64,000 bases of DNA from Opeltia flavorubescens (lineage: Eukaryota; Ascomycota; Lecanoromycetes; Teloschistales; Teloschistaceae). Shown one piece after another: positions 21,556-32,301 of the stretch; the first letter of the stretch is position 1, and each line of letters opens with the position of its first letter. The translations under genes were made by a program, and so were the position numbers. A model generated the notes under the pieces. That model made no database searches, had not been told where the DNA came from, and was given only the letters and a program-made list of their open reading frames with translations. The DNA lies in NCBI GenBank assembly GCA_000442125.1, contig KE546967.1, forward strand, positions 744,001-808,000. The letters run 5' to 3'.

Positions 21556-23995
21556 ATGTCGTCCCCACCTGGCATGGCTCCTGCGGGAAGCAGCACCTAC
21601 ACTTCAAACACCATGTCCGTCGGTGATGGTACTTGGGATACGACGAGGAATACCTTCTTGCTGCCCAATTTGGTGGGCCTAAACTTTGCTACAACACGAT
21701 ACAATGGTACGACTGCCCCTCTTTTCAAGCCGTATGCTGCGTCTCTAATCCTGCTAGGGATGGGGAACCGTTTCCGTGAATTGAATGGATACCATAATCT
21801 AATCCTCGCCCACGGCATCATGGCCGCCCTTACTTTCCTCCTCTTCGTCCCAGCAGCCATCATGTTCATGCGCTTCAAGCGACATCGCCCCAACGCTGTT
21901 CGTTTCCATATCTGGTTACAAATATTGACCTTCCTCATCGCAACCGTCGTCATCATCCTTGGCTTCATTGCTGTTGGACCTGAAAGGAGTCTCACAAATC
22001 CTCACCATGGTATTGGACTCGCCCTCTATGTCATGATAGTCGTCCAATTCTTTGGTGGCGCGTGGATCCGGCGCAAGGAAAGAAAGAAAAGGCCATCCTA
22101 CGGACTCATGAGGATCCTAGTAAGTTTGTGCCTTTTTGGTAGAGGCATCTGGCTAATTGAATGACCAGCTCCATCACTGGCTTGGACGTACTATCGCACT
22201 CCTTGGCATCGCCCAGGTTGCTCTCGGCCTTACACTGTATGGTTCACCAAAGGCTTTATTTGTACTTTACGCACTAGCCGTTTTCATCCTCGTCGTCGGA
22301 TATTTCATCTTAACGTACCGAGATGACAAGTATGGAGGAAGCGACTATGACGACCGATACAGCTACAGCTATGGATCAGGATCAGTGGCAGAAGGAAGAC
22401 GTCGCACCTCTGGCGGCTTCTCAAACCTGGTCAAAGCTGGCGCAGCAGGTGCTGGAATCGCAGCACTCGCCAGCCGTTTTCGTAATCGTTCACGATCAAG
22501 GGACCGCCGTGAACCAGAAGTCGTAGGCTCTCGGCGGCACTCTATTGATGACACAGTCGATGAAAAGTATTCCCAGTACGGGCGAGATCGCGGCCGCGAG
22601 GGGGGATGGAAGGACCGCTTTCTGAAAATCGGAGCGGTAGCAGGTGGTGCGGGCCTTGCGAAAAGATTCTTCGATAGACGCAGGGACCGCGATCGAGACA
22701 GTGATGTTGGAGACTACGGGCCACCCCTAGGAGGGGCCACGGCAATCAATCCGGATCCGATGGAGAGGGTAGAGGAGGGCCGACCGCTGCCAAGTAATCA
22801 GCATCCTCTAAATTACCCGCTCAACCATCGAAGAAGTACAAGTTCAATGTCCTACGACAGCTACATCAGTGCCAGTCAAGAGGGTCGGAGTCATGGTCTA
22901 CGCAATGCAGTGGCCGGTTTAGGCGCACTTGGGCTTGCTCGTAACATTTTCAAAGGGAGACGTGAACGCAAAGAGCAAAAGCGGATAGATGCTATGAGAG
23001 AGCAAGAGCGTCAGGATCGAGCCAATAACCGACGTTTAACAGGCGACGGTTTCCCTAGACGGGGTGGCCGAAGGCATTCACTGACCACAACATCGATGAG
23101 CGAGTCGACTGTGGATGGTCGCCCTCACCGTAATCCGGGGCTACCCCCGCCGATTCCGGCTGGTACTTTCCCTCTAGGAGCCGGAGCAGCTGTTGCAGGC
23201 CATGACCAGACCAGGACCCAGCCTGGACCTCCACCACCTTCGAATCTCCCACCTCCGCCCGCAAATATCCCGCCTCCACCAAGGAACCATATGGCTGAGC
23301 CACTTTCGATGCCACCAATACCACCGGATCCTCAAGGAGGGCTTTTTCATCATGAGTCCTCGGCATCTTCTGCCGACGGTCGATATCACCGACGCCGCCG
23401 TTCGGGACGCGCCAACGCTACGCCGGCTGCAACAGGTCTAGCAGCTGGCGAAGGTTCCAGTCGACGGGATCGCCGCCACTCCGTGGGGGTTGGCGAAGGC
23501 AGCCCGGCCTCTCCACCCGTCAGTGTCAAGGTCAAGATGCATAGCGATGGGCGTCATGTCACTCTTCGAAGACTGCCAGAAGAAGAAGCTGCAGCAGAAC
23601 GAGCGGCTCGTCGGAAATCCAAGGAGCGGCACGGACGTCGCCGTGGTGATAGTGCAAGTTCGTTGAGTGGTGCGGGAAGCGGCGGAGAGCGATGGCGGCG
23701 GACGGAAGCCATGGAACGTCAACAGGCAGAGCAGATGAGGGCAGAAAGCGAAAGGCTCGCTGCTGCGCGAAATCAGGCACAGAACATGCAGGCTCCGGTG
23801 CCAATGCCACCACCTCCGCCTATCCCGGGCAGCTCAACTGGGCCCCCGCCACCTACTGGGAGTGTGAGCAGTCCCGGTAACTACGATACCGAGGCCAGTG
23901 CAGATTACGCAAATAACCGGAGAAGAAGGAGAGCCGAGCGGGCGCAGAAACAAGCACGGGAGAATGCAGGCGGGAATACAGTTGAATTCACGTGA
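21556..23995 (+). CDS. cytochrome b561-type membrane protein with long disordered tail
   Basis: Three exons (21556-21706, 21758-22119, 22169-23995; 779 aa). The N-terminus (GDGTWDTTRNTFLLPNLVGLNF) precedes a cytochrome b561 core to about residue 235. The core keeps four histidines suitable as two haem b ligand pairs: YHNLILAHGIMAAL, RFHIWLQ, NPHHGIGLALYV and LHHWLGRTIALLG. This family moves electrons across membranes. The remaining ~540 residues are disordered, rich in Arg, Gly, Ser and Pro (SRFRNRSRSRDRREP; runs of PPPP). Intron 1 is 51 bp with no stop in frame, so an unspliced form would simply gain 17 residues. I spliced it because the joined text NFATTRYNGMGNRFRE reads as a typical b561 sequence while the intron text does not. 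Confidence 0.88.
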
Positions 23996-24508
23996 TTATT
24001 GAGCGATTCTAGGGTAAATTGAGCGAATACATCATTCTTCCTTGACGATATGCATTGATCTGGCGCTGGCGCAATGTATATACCTACATACTGAAGGGTA
24101 TCTTCTGTGCATCGACCTTCTTATTAAGCCCTGAGCGAACTTGGGCTTTTGACACCCATGCTATGTCAGTACCGGAATAATTGGATTCCTTTCTTCTACA
24201 GACACAAATGTCCGTTCCCTAGCATTGATCATTGGAGTGAGACACATAAGCGTTGCTAGGCTACCTCATTGGAGGCGTAGAAATCTTTTTCATGTTTCGC
24301 TCGGATGGATATAATTTTTTATTCCTCAGATCAAATACGCTGGTAATGAGAGATATGATAGCACAGCGGCGCAACGTCATCATGGGTACGTTTTTAACGA
24401 CCCGCTGCACTGACGGGTTTTTCAGCAAAACTTCTGATTTCGACGTAGCTGAATTTTCCATTACGGTCAATCGTCAGTCTCTTCTTTTGGGCTATGGTCC
24501 CGTGGAGC
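23996..24508. other. convergent 3' flanks
   Basis: About 510 bp between the stop of the b561 gene (plus) and the stop of the flavin reductase-like gene (minus). The short frames on both strands have no protein character. No RNA gene is visible. Confidence 0.5.
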
Positions 24509-25228
24509 TTAACCAGCGCATTTCGACTTGATGGCTTCGCCAGCGACCCTGTATTCGCCCTCGGAGTAAATCAGAGGCTGATTTTTCATGTTCTCCGTAC
24601 CCTTCGTGTTGTTGCTGTAGAAGCCTGTCTCTATAACTTTACCAATCACCACGATATGATCGGCCACCTTGACACTTTCCCGTTCCATAACCTGGCATCT
24701 CATCCACCATATCCCGCCCCTTCCACTCTGGAGTCTAGTCTCACCGTTATGGACGTTTCGATTCAAGGCCGCCGAGAAACCGGGATCCTTCTTGTCACGA
24801 AGAAAGTCCTCGGCTAGTTCAGCGCGCGAAATGGCGGAAGCAACGAACGTTTGGGATTGTTGGATCTCGGAATAGGTGGAAGAGGGCAGCTTGAGATTGA
24901 ATGAAACGTATGGTGAGGGGGATAACGTGATGGTATTGAAAGAGGAAACGAGAAGACCGGATGGTAGAGTGGAGTGGGCGCTTCGAGCGGTGATTATTGT
25001 CAGGGGATGGGGAATGCGGCGCATCATGGCACGAACCTGCTCCGGGAGACTAGGTTCCATTTCTGGTATCTCAGGTACCTTGATGTTAACATTTTGTGAG
25101 AAAGATTTGCCGTATTCATGGCTTGTTCCATTTCTTGTGGAATTGAGAAGTCGTCGCTGGGTGGTTACACCCGCAGGGTTCGGTGGCAAGGGTCGCAATG
25201 CGCGAAAGATGACATGACGAGAGATCAT
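24509..25228 (-). CDS. flavin reductase-like FMN-binding protein, likely mitochondrial
   Basis: A single exon of 239 aa. The first ~30 residues (MISRHVIFRALRPLPPNPAG, then QRRLLNS) are Arg-rich without acids and look like a mitochondrial presequence. The flavin reductase-like fold follows from about residue 62: RAMMRRIPHPLTIITA, LPSGLLVSSFNTITLSPSPYVSFNLKLPSSTY, then VASAISRAELAEDF and a late DHIVVIGKVIETGF. This split-barrel family binds FMN and includes NAD(P)H:flavin oxidoreductases and partners of two-component monooxygenases; the substrate is unknown. It lies divergently from the bL31m gene with about 230 bp between starts, so the two may share a promoter. Confidence 0.88.
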   Translation of the reverse strand: MISRHVIFRALRPLPPNPAGVTTQRRLLNSTRNGTSHEYGKSFSQNVNIKVPEIPEMEPSLPEQVRAMMRRIPHPLTIITARSAHSTLPSGLLVSSFNTITLSPSPYVSFNLKLPSSTYSEIQQSQTFVASAISRAELAEDFLRDKKDPGFSAALNRNVHNGETRLQSGRGGIWWMRCQVMERESVKVADHIVVIGKVIETGFYSNNTKGTENMKNQPLIYSEGEYRVAGEAIKSKCAG

Positions 25229-25455
25229 AGACTTAATGATCAGAGGTTCCTGTCGGTTCCGCCATTGGATGTTTTATTTCTCCAAAGGTTTCTTAAGAAA
25301 GTTTTGAGTTGATGGCCGGCTGCTTGACCGACCCGACCCCTGTCCTTGCCAAGCATCCAGACACATCGGCCTCTCGATATCCTGACTTTAATCCCTACGA
25401 GTATTTATTTTCGAGATACCTCGTCCACCGAAATTTAACAAGGTTCTGGGCAGAT

Positions 25456-25944
25456 ATGAATTCGCAGCGATCACTCCAGCGCATCTCTCTGGATCCAATC
25501 TCTAAATCCCAAATCTCTCACCAACAACTCCGCCATGCAACCCTGATCCGCCGTCCCAAACGCCCATATACCTTCACTCAACTCGTTACCCTTTCCGACG
25601 GCAGTACCTACACCCACCGCACCACCTCTCCTGCGCCTGTATATCAGTCCACTAAGGATACCCGCAATACCGCTCTCTGGAACCCTTCGTCTCAGAAACT
25701 CATGAACGTAGAAGCAGATGAAGCAGGACGGCTAAGGGCTTTCAGGGATCGCTTCGGACGGGGATGGGATGCGGAGAAGATGGTGACGAGGGATGAGGAG
25801 ACTGGAGAGGTGAAGGAAAGCCAGGAAGCCGAGGGTGAGGATAATCTGATGGATCTGATCAGTGGGTATAGGAAGACAGCAAGAGTGGATGCTGGGGCGG
25901 ACTCACGGGAGGGAGAGGCAAAGGGTGGAAAGGGGAAAAGATGA
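25456..25944 (+). CDS. MRPL36: mitochondrial ribosomal protein bL31m (Mrpl36 type)
   Basis: A single exon; the chosen start at 25456 gives 162 aa beginning MNSQRSLQRISLDPISKSQI. The family text follows: RRPKRPYTFTQLVTLSDGSTYTHRTTSPAPVYQSTKD, RNTALWNPSSQKLMNVEADEAGRLRAFRDRFGRGWD. That is the fungal bL31m pattern, part of the large subunit of the mitochondrial ribosome. The C-terminus is acidic and then Lys/Gly-rich (GEAKGGKGKR). The frame is open upstream to another ATG at 25312, which would add 48 residues with no presequence character, so I judge it leader. The divergent neighbour is also predicted mitochondrial. Confidence 0.88.
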   Translation: MNSQRSLQRISLDPISKSQISHQQLRHATLIRRPKRPYTFTQLVTLSDGSTYTHRTTSPAPVYQSTKDTRNTALWNPSSQKLMNVEADEAGRLRAFRDRFGRGWDAEKMVTRDEETGEVKESQEAEGEDNLMDLISGYRKTARVDAGADSREGEAKGGKGKR

Positions 25945-26799
25945 CATTAAAGGCCATCTAATGCAATCGATTGTATGCTGGTAGCCGGTGCGTGAGAAGC
26001 AAGGCAGGCAGCATAGTCCTTGTTGGTTCTGAGTCGGAAACCCTGCAGCAACCGCCATCGACTATCTCATCTAGGACCCAAGCCACGCCCTATTGCTGTG
26101 GGGATCCATCTTTGGCCACTCGAACATTTCAAAGTCGCGACGCTCTCGATGAATCAGCATTCAGAAAAGCACGAATGCTACCAGAATACAGAAAGATGTA
26201 GGTCTGCGAGCCAGTCTTGCTAGCTCAAGCTGCCTTATACACGCTTTCAATTTACGACTTGGTTCTTGGTCATGTTGCAACATCCTATAACCGTCTATGA
26301 TGGTCATGAACAAACGCTCGAAAGTTCCTAGGAATATCCAAACATACTTACAACCAACATTACGCTGCTTCAAGTTGAAAACTTAATCACCATTGGTAAA
26401 GTCAGGAACTTTTGCTGTGATTGGTTTTAGAAAGGTGCCAAAACACCAACTGTGAGACAGAAAACCACATCAAAGTTTAATAGCAAGACAATGAATACAA
26501 TTGGCGTCGAAATTATTGAGTAATAATCTTATTCAGTGAGCACATCATATGTCTCATTCATTGGGTTGTATTCATAGAACATTATTATGACCTTCCCGCT
26601 TTCTCATTTCCCTATCGACAATTGCTATTCTTCAGATCACTACTTTTACAATTGCATCGGACTAGTATCCTTACCATTTACATAAACCACCATTCTACGA
26701 CCAACCGATCAATCCAATTGGCCTTTCCTATCACCGGCACTGCAAGACTCACTTACCGCTCCCTCTCCGACAATAACATCAAATCTCGCTGAAAGAATC
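25945..26799. other. intergenic, with pyrimidine-rich leader at right end
   Basis: About 850 bp without a supported gene. Around 26380-26560 the sequence becomes AT-rich. From about 26580 to 26790 the plus strand is rich in C and T, typical of the region just before the start of well-expressed fungal genes, and points to the small frame at 26800. Confidence 0.5.
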
Positions 26800-26928
26800 A
26801 TGAAACGCAACCACGTCATCATTCTTATTCTCCTCCTCCTCTTTATTATCATGCTCATTGGCGTCTGTCTCGTCTGGCGGACCCCCAGGCTTTACTTACG
26901 GAGGCAAGAACCAGCGTCAGCCGCATGA
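26800..26928 (+). CDS. tiny one-helix membrane protein (first of a tandem pair)
   Basis: A 42-codon frame: a short basic start (MKRNH), a strongly hydrophobic helix (VIILILLLLFIIMLIGVCLVW) and an Arg-rich tail (RTPRLYLRRQEPASAA). It is preceded by a CT-rich stretch like a fungal promoter or leader, and the ATG context (AATCATGA) is acceptable. The next small frame, at 27368, has the same plan. No homologue is known to me, and the length is within the chance range; what supports it is the combination of helix, flanking basic residues and leader. An intron could extend it, but I see no donor that clearly does so. Confidence 0.35.
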   Translation: MKRNHVIILILLLLFIIMLIGVCLVWRTPRLYLRRQEPASAA

Positions 26929-27367
26929 TGCTTTCAACGGTAGTCAGAAATGGATATCATGGGGCAATTGGACTGACATGGAGAGGAGAAGCTGCCAAAG
27001 CCTTGGAAAGGAGTCATGCACATTGATATCTCTCTTTCCAAGCGCATTACTCATGCATCTTTACAAACTATCATTATTCTCCTGTCCAGTGCTACTTTTT
27101 CAAATTCGATTTAGGCGGCGGAGTCATTCTCAAGAACGGCGTCAGATGTTTTCAGAGTACGGAAAACGAATGGTGGGGAAATAGTCATACCCATTCGTCC
27201 TCGTACATATATCGCTAAATACTCTTTCCTCCCCTTTCCAGCTAAAGATAATCTCCATCCACCATCTACCATCCGCCGACCACGATCCTCAAAGTCAATC
27301 TAAGCACCCAAGAAGATACAACAAGCCCCTATCCCCATCCCCCAAAAGATCCAAGTCTCTTCTCACA
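26929..27367. other. spacer between the two tiny membrane-protein frames
   Basis: About 440 bp. Its right half (27180-27365) is rich in C and CT runs on the plus strand, again like the leader of a fungal gene. A frame at 26858-27184 overlaps the first tiny frame and has no protein features I would trust. Confidence 0.4.
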
Positions 27368-27556
27368 ATGAAGCAAGAATGGGTAATAGTTATTATCGTC
27401 GGTGTCATGGCAATCATCATTGGAATCGGAATCCGCATCGTGCATGTCACAGGGAAACATATCTTCGGGGAGAATATACTCCGGGTCCCGTTACCGAGAG
27501 TGAAGTTGTTTAGCTTGAGGAAGAAAAAGGAACAACCGGATGGGAACGTTGTGTAG
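27368..27556 (+). CDS. tiny one-helix membrane protein (second of a tandem pair)
   Basis: A 62-codon frame in a good start context (TCACAATGA). It reads MKQEW, then a hydrophobic helix (VIVIIVGVMAIIIGIGIRIV) and a basic tail (VPLPRVKLFSLRKKKEQ). The start and helix loosely resemble the frame at 26800 (MK, two polar residues, then H or W followed by VI and an Ile-rich helix ending in IG). It is preceded by a C-rich leader. A longer minus-strand frame (27295-27819) covers it, but that one is Phe/Ile-rich and reads as its antisense shadow. Function unknown. Confidence 0.45.
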   Translation: MKQEWVIVIIVGVMAIIIGIGIRIVHVTGKHIFGENILRVPLPRVKLFSLRKKKEQPDGNVV

Positions 27557-27942
27557 GGCGATAGGCGTTGTTGTGTAAAGGTTTCGTCGGTGGAGGAAGG
27601 GGCGGGGGAAGTTGTTTCATGGATTTGTTTGGCATGCGCAAAAAGAATTTGAATTTGTATGATGCTCAAGTTAATCCAAAAGACGAACTGGAAAAAGAAG
27701 GGAAAAAATTTCTGGAAATGGTGATCAAACTTGTCAGTTGTGAAGAGCCATGACGGTATCGTGGAAATTTTCAAAGAAAATTGGGAAGCTTCGATTTGCT
27801 CCCAATAATCACCAAACACACTAGACGCCCAGAACGCTCATCATCATGATGGATGTTCTTACCGTCATAAATCGTTGGAATATGCCTTCCCATACCATTT
27901 GCGCTCTATCTGCTTTCAAGATACTTTATCTGCCTTCGCCCG
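27557..27942. other. convergent 3' flanks
   Basis: About 385 bp between the second tiny frame (plus) and the stop of AFI1 (minus). No coding exon is supported. Confidence 0.5.
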
Positions 27943-30501
27943 TCAGCTAGCTTTTGCCATAGCCCTCACCCTCGCATCCAACCCATTCTCATTCCCGGCC
28001 TCCAACGGGCTTTCCACACCATCATTGCCTCTGGCGACGACGCCGCCACCCAACTCTCTCTTGACTCTAATGAACGCCAATTTCGAAAATCGACTTAACT
28101 GAGCCCAATAGTGCCGTCCGGCCTCGTGGCCCATGATACGTTCCAAAAGATCCACCGTCGCAATCCTGACCTTCGGCTCCGGATGAAAAAGCCCCAAACT
28201 GATATAGAACAGTCCCGCGTTACTCTCTGGTGTGACGATCAACAATTGACAGATTTCATCATATGTCCTTACCGCTGCCGAAAGCGCAAGATAGATGGCC
28301 GCACTGTCGTCATGGGAAAGTCTCATGCAGCGAAGTCGATCATGCTGGTGAGCAAGATCAATGGATCTAATTGGACGGCGTTCCCACATCGCTGCGAGAT
28401 CCTGGATAAAGGCATAGTAGCTACGTGTGTTGCGCCAGCCTTCGATCCGCCAGACGTTGGCGCCGAGCTCGCGCGCGCGAGAAGTTTCGTCGGCCCAAAC
28501 GTACCCGTGTCCGCGAACACCATGAGCGCCTGCGTCGGCTTCAGCCGCACCGACGAAGAGGGCGGAAGCTCCGTACACGGATTCCTCGAAAGCAGCCGCA
28601 ATGCGAGTGAACTTGATGACATAGTCTCTCCATTTGGACCGAATGACCGATTCACCATGTCGAGAGGAGATGCTGCGTAGTAAATCTTCCATAAAGGCCG
28701 CATCGCCGGTTCCGTCCATAGAAACGGAAAGGGAGGGCGCTGCACCTCCTGCTGCACCGCCCGAGCCTGAAGCATAACCGGGATGCTGTTGTTGGAAATA
28801 AACAAGACCGTCGGTGACTGGCGCTGGATCCAACCTGTTACTGATCTTCATTCGACCCGTCGGAACGTCGCAGAGGAGATCCCACCATTCTGGATGGTTC
28901 GCGAACGCCGGGTTTGTGACGCCGGCGATGAACCCTGGGACATTCAGCAGATCGTCGATCTTAGTGAGGTCGGTGTAGGGGAAAGCATGGCGGGTAAAGC
29001 CCCTGAGTAATCCTCCGGAGGCGAGCGCACACGCAGCGAGGACTGCTTCGGCCACTTCCCCGGATGGTCGGTTATGGCCTAGGAAAATGATCCGTTTCTG
29101 CGTGAGTATGGCGTTGACCAACACGATGATAGGATGAGTATACGCGCCACTGGTGGTAAGATGCGGGTGAAGCAGAAAGGGTTGAGGGGACGAGGCGTGA
29201 GGATTTGAAAAAGCTTGGATCAACTTTATCAATGAAAAGTCGCCGACCGTCTCTGCGGAGATGCCAGTTGGGACTTTGATCGGAATGGGTATCTGGTTGT
29301 AGATGACCCTAGACTCGAATTCGTGAGTATCTCTGGGAGTAATATACCTCTGGTTAGAGCGTAGCCCATCACTGTTGGTTTTTTCAGGAGATTCTGGTGC
29401 CGGAACGGAATTCGATCGTGTATCTTCTGCTATCTTCTGTTGGATCATACGCTCGAACTTCTCGAGAAAAAGATCTTTGGTATCACTTGATTGCATGATT
29501 GATCGCTCCAAGCCGGTTAATCGAGGCATCAGTGATAGGTCCATTGCATTCACAGCATCGTACAGTGCCGCCAATGTCTCAGGGAACGGTGATCGAAAAT
29601 ATTCCTCAAGAGCGAGCAACAGGAGAGGCTACTCAATCACATCAGTCACTATACCTTTGGACATGCGTCGCTTGACCTTTTACCTTGTAGATGTGAAGGA
29701 AGGAGTGTCGAGTACATATAGCCATGGCCTTGACAACAGCACCCCTGGGTTAAGAGTGTCAGACAACGTCCATAAGCTCGAGGAAGAACTATTTGGTGAG
29801 AACCTTTTTGCGGAAGCATCTGATTTAGTGTTCACTAAATTCAATACGTAGATTAGTGGTGGACCTTCCCCTCCCTCCATATCTTCTTGGTCTTTTGAAA
29901 TATCTGCCGCAGCATCATGCTTGCCAGATTCAGTTTCTGCTCCATGCTCTAACGCACTGGTGAGACCGTTTGTGCCCTGTCCCGCTTTCGCGTCTCCTTC
30001 AACGCCTTCCTCTTTGTCATCTTCTTCACTCGTATCTTTGTGCAGGAAGAAAATGGTCCAGTCTTGTTTCCTTACATGAGCTTGATCAGGCAACATCAGC
30101 TCTGCCAGCATGTTCTCGTCTCCGCTGATCGCGCCAGGGTATTGGTGTTCCATGACCGGTCCTCGGTTCTCATGGAACGACGCAACCAGTATGTATTCGA
30201 CGTGCCGGTCGCTGGAGTCTGCAGGGTACTGTGACTTGAGTCTACCAGTGCGTCGCATGGCCTCAGGATGCTTCTTGGCGCGCTTTGACGATGACGGCGT
30301 AGAAGTAGTCCTTGAGCTGCTGATTGAGTCTTCACGTACTGGTTGAGGAGGTGTAGCTGTCGGAACACCATGCCGCATAGAGGGGTTTGAGGGTGTTCGC
30401 GAGGATGGAAATGATGATAATGAGGTTTGACGGTCGAGGGCATTGCTTGTGCTACCAGTGGTGCCACTTGTCGAAGGGCGGTAGGTAAGGGTCGAAGTCA
30501 T
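27943..30501 (-). CDS. AFI1: Arf3-interacting protein Afi1 (polarity axis stabilisation)
   Basis: Three exons (30501-29804, 29744-29684, 29628-27943; 814 aa). A Ser/Thr/Pro-rich N-terminus is followed by the Afi1 Arf-docking region ([48 protein letters not shown]). The SPA (stabilisation of polarity axis) domain follows: [31 protein letters not shown], then [26 protein letters not shown] and [27 protein letters not shown]. These are DENN-related modules. In yeast Afi1 binds Arf3 and keeps it at polarised sites of the cell cortex. The middle exon is only 61 bp, and intron 1 uses an unusual donor (GTTCTC); both are needed to restore the family sequence. It is divergent from the myosin light chain gene, another actin and polarity factor. 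Confidence 0.95.
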
Positions 30502-31114
30502 TGCTAAGCTGGTTTGCAGAATACGTCATGAGTTGATTCAGGTCAGAGCCATTGCGAGGATGAGAGTATGCAGAACTTCAATATATCATCAGTCAAATCC
30601 TCCAAAGCTTCAATCAGGAGTAAACGTGCCCATGGTGCACGGGGCAATTTGGCACAGTAGATCTTCACCCAGTCTCCGCGTTTCAGGTGCTAATATTGGC
30701 CAGCCTGGAAGGCTCAATTCCAACTTTTGAGGTGGTCGATATCGGTCTCATTTTGTAGGCCAAGGTTCAAGGTCAGGAAACTCGAATTTACGCTCATCAA
30801 GGTCATTATCACCCATCAGATACCAACATCGGATTCTGCCAACGTTGAAAGTGGGCATTGTGGGGACGCATTGACTTTGGAACGAAGAGGCGCTACGGCA
30901 AGGACCCGGGCCCGGACGATCATCCTCCGAACGGGGTATATTGATCCCTGCATTTCTTGGCATTGTTTACTTCGACCTGTCGATAACTCTGGAACTTGAC
31001 AACTAATACTGAAGAAACCGGTATATCGTCTGTTTCAACCCACGACTTCAACATAAACAATCTCTACGCACTTGGTTGTGCCCCAAAATTGGAAATGGTC
31101 AGTCTTTGGAGCAT
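30502..31114. other. divergent promoter between AFI1 and myosin light chain genes
   Basis: About 610 bp separating the two start codons. It should hold both promoters. I see no coding exon and no repeat of note. Confidence 0.5.
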
Positions 31115-32136
31115 ATGGCTCCCCAAACACCTCCACGCTCACCATGCTCACCATGCTCGCAGGCTATGCCATCAACCTACAAACCCTCCCCACTCTCATT
31201 CGGCTCCCCTCGCACCTCCCCTTTCCGGCGTCCCGAGTCCCCAGCTCCTTCCTCTCCAGCATCCACAATCAAACCTTCAACTCCCACCGCCACCGCCCGC
31301 CCCACGACTCCAACGGCCTCGCCTACCAAACCACATACCCCGTTGCAATCACCATCGAAACTCCACACCATCACAACACCCACGCTTAACGATGACGAAG
31401 ACGAAGAAGACACCCGCACAATCAGGAATTTCACGCCTTCGCTGACCAAACGAGAATCCTTTGCTTCCACCTCTCCAACCCGGAGTTCCACCCCCCTTAC
31501 AAACAAATCTACAATTATGAACCGTATGGCATTAGGCGGTGACGCTTTAGCGAAATTGCCCCCCGCGCAGGTCCGCGAGATGAGAGAAGCATTCCAGATC
31601 TTAGACCGGGACAACGATGGGACCGTGAATCGGGAAGACGTGGTGGATATGCTTACGAACCTCGGTAGGCGACTCGGATTCCTTTTCTCCACCAAACATA
31701 ATCAAGTAACGAAATGTGCACTGATATTGAAGCGATCATACCAGGTCAAGATTCGTCTCTCTCAGCCGTATCACGCTTCTTTCCACCGGGTCAACCACAA
31801 ACTATCAATATGCCCATGTTCCTTAATACCTTATCCACATTGCTCGCACCGCTTTCATCGCAGAAGGAACTCATGAATGCGTTCGCGGCATTCGATGAAG
31901 ATGACAGCGGCCAGATTGATGTGAAGGAGTTGCGGGACGCCTTACTTCACACGAGCCCCGAGGCGGGCGAGAGAACAATGACCGAGAGGGAGATAGATGA
32001 CATTATGATTGAATTTACGGGGAGAAGGGCTTTCGGGAAGGGTATTGGCCAAGGGGGCAGAGGGGACGTGTTCAGGTATCCGGAATTCGTGGGAAGTATC
32101 TTGGGTGGCGGGGAGGCACAGCAACAGGAGGGATAG
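31115..32136 (+). CDS. myosin II regulatory light chain
   Basis: Two exons (31115-31664, 31745-32136; 313 aa). A long Ser/Thr/Pro N-terminus rich in SP and TP sites (RTSPFRRPESPAPSSP) precedes the EF-hand part. EF-hand 1 (REAFQILDRDNDGTVNREDVVDML) is followed across the intron by GQDSSLSAVSRFFPPG, TFLNTLSTLLAPLSSQ-like text and EF-hand 2 (AFAAFDEDDSGQIDVKELRDAL). This arrangement matches fungal myosin regulatory light chains (Rlc1/Mlc2 type), which bind the IQ motif of myosin II heavy chain at the cytokinetic ring. The N-terminal extension is much longer than in animal chains; its proline-directed sites suggest cell-cycle phosphorylation. The start at 31115 is the first ATG after the upstream stop. 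Confidence 0.9.
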
Positions 32137-32301
32137 AACTAGTAGGGACTATTTTTGATTGAATCCATCCGCACACTTGAGCGGGTATCACTTCGCAAGT
32201 TACAAGGCTTTCTGATGATTCTCCCTGCGCTGCTCTACCCACGTTGACCCCGCGTGTCAGGGTACCCTTCTCTACTGCCAGGTTACATCTCTTCAATCTA
32301 C

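Noticed and set aside
25312-25455. Upstream in-frame start for bL31m
   Set aside because: The added residues have acids and aromatic residues and do not look like a presequence; the ATG at 25456 gives the family-like N-terminus.
27295-27819. 174-codon minus-strand frame
   Set aside because: Phe/Ile/Thr-rich, no recognisable domain, and it mirrors the plus-strand tiny membrane-protein frame; read as antisense shadow.
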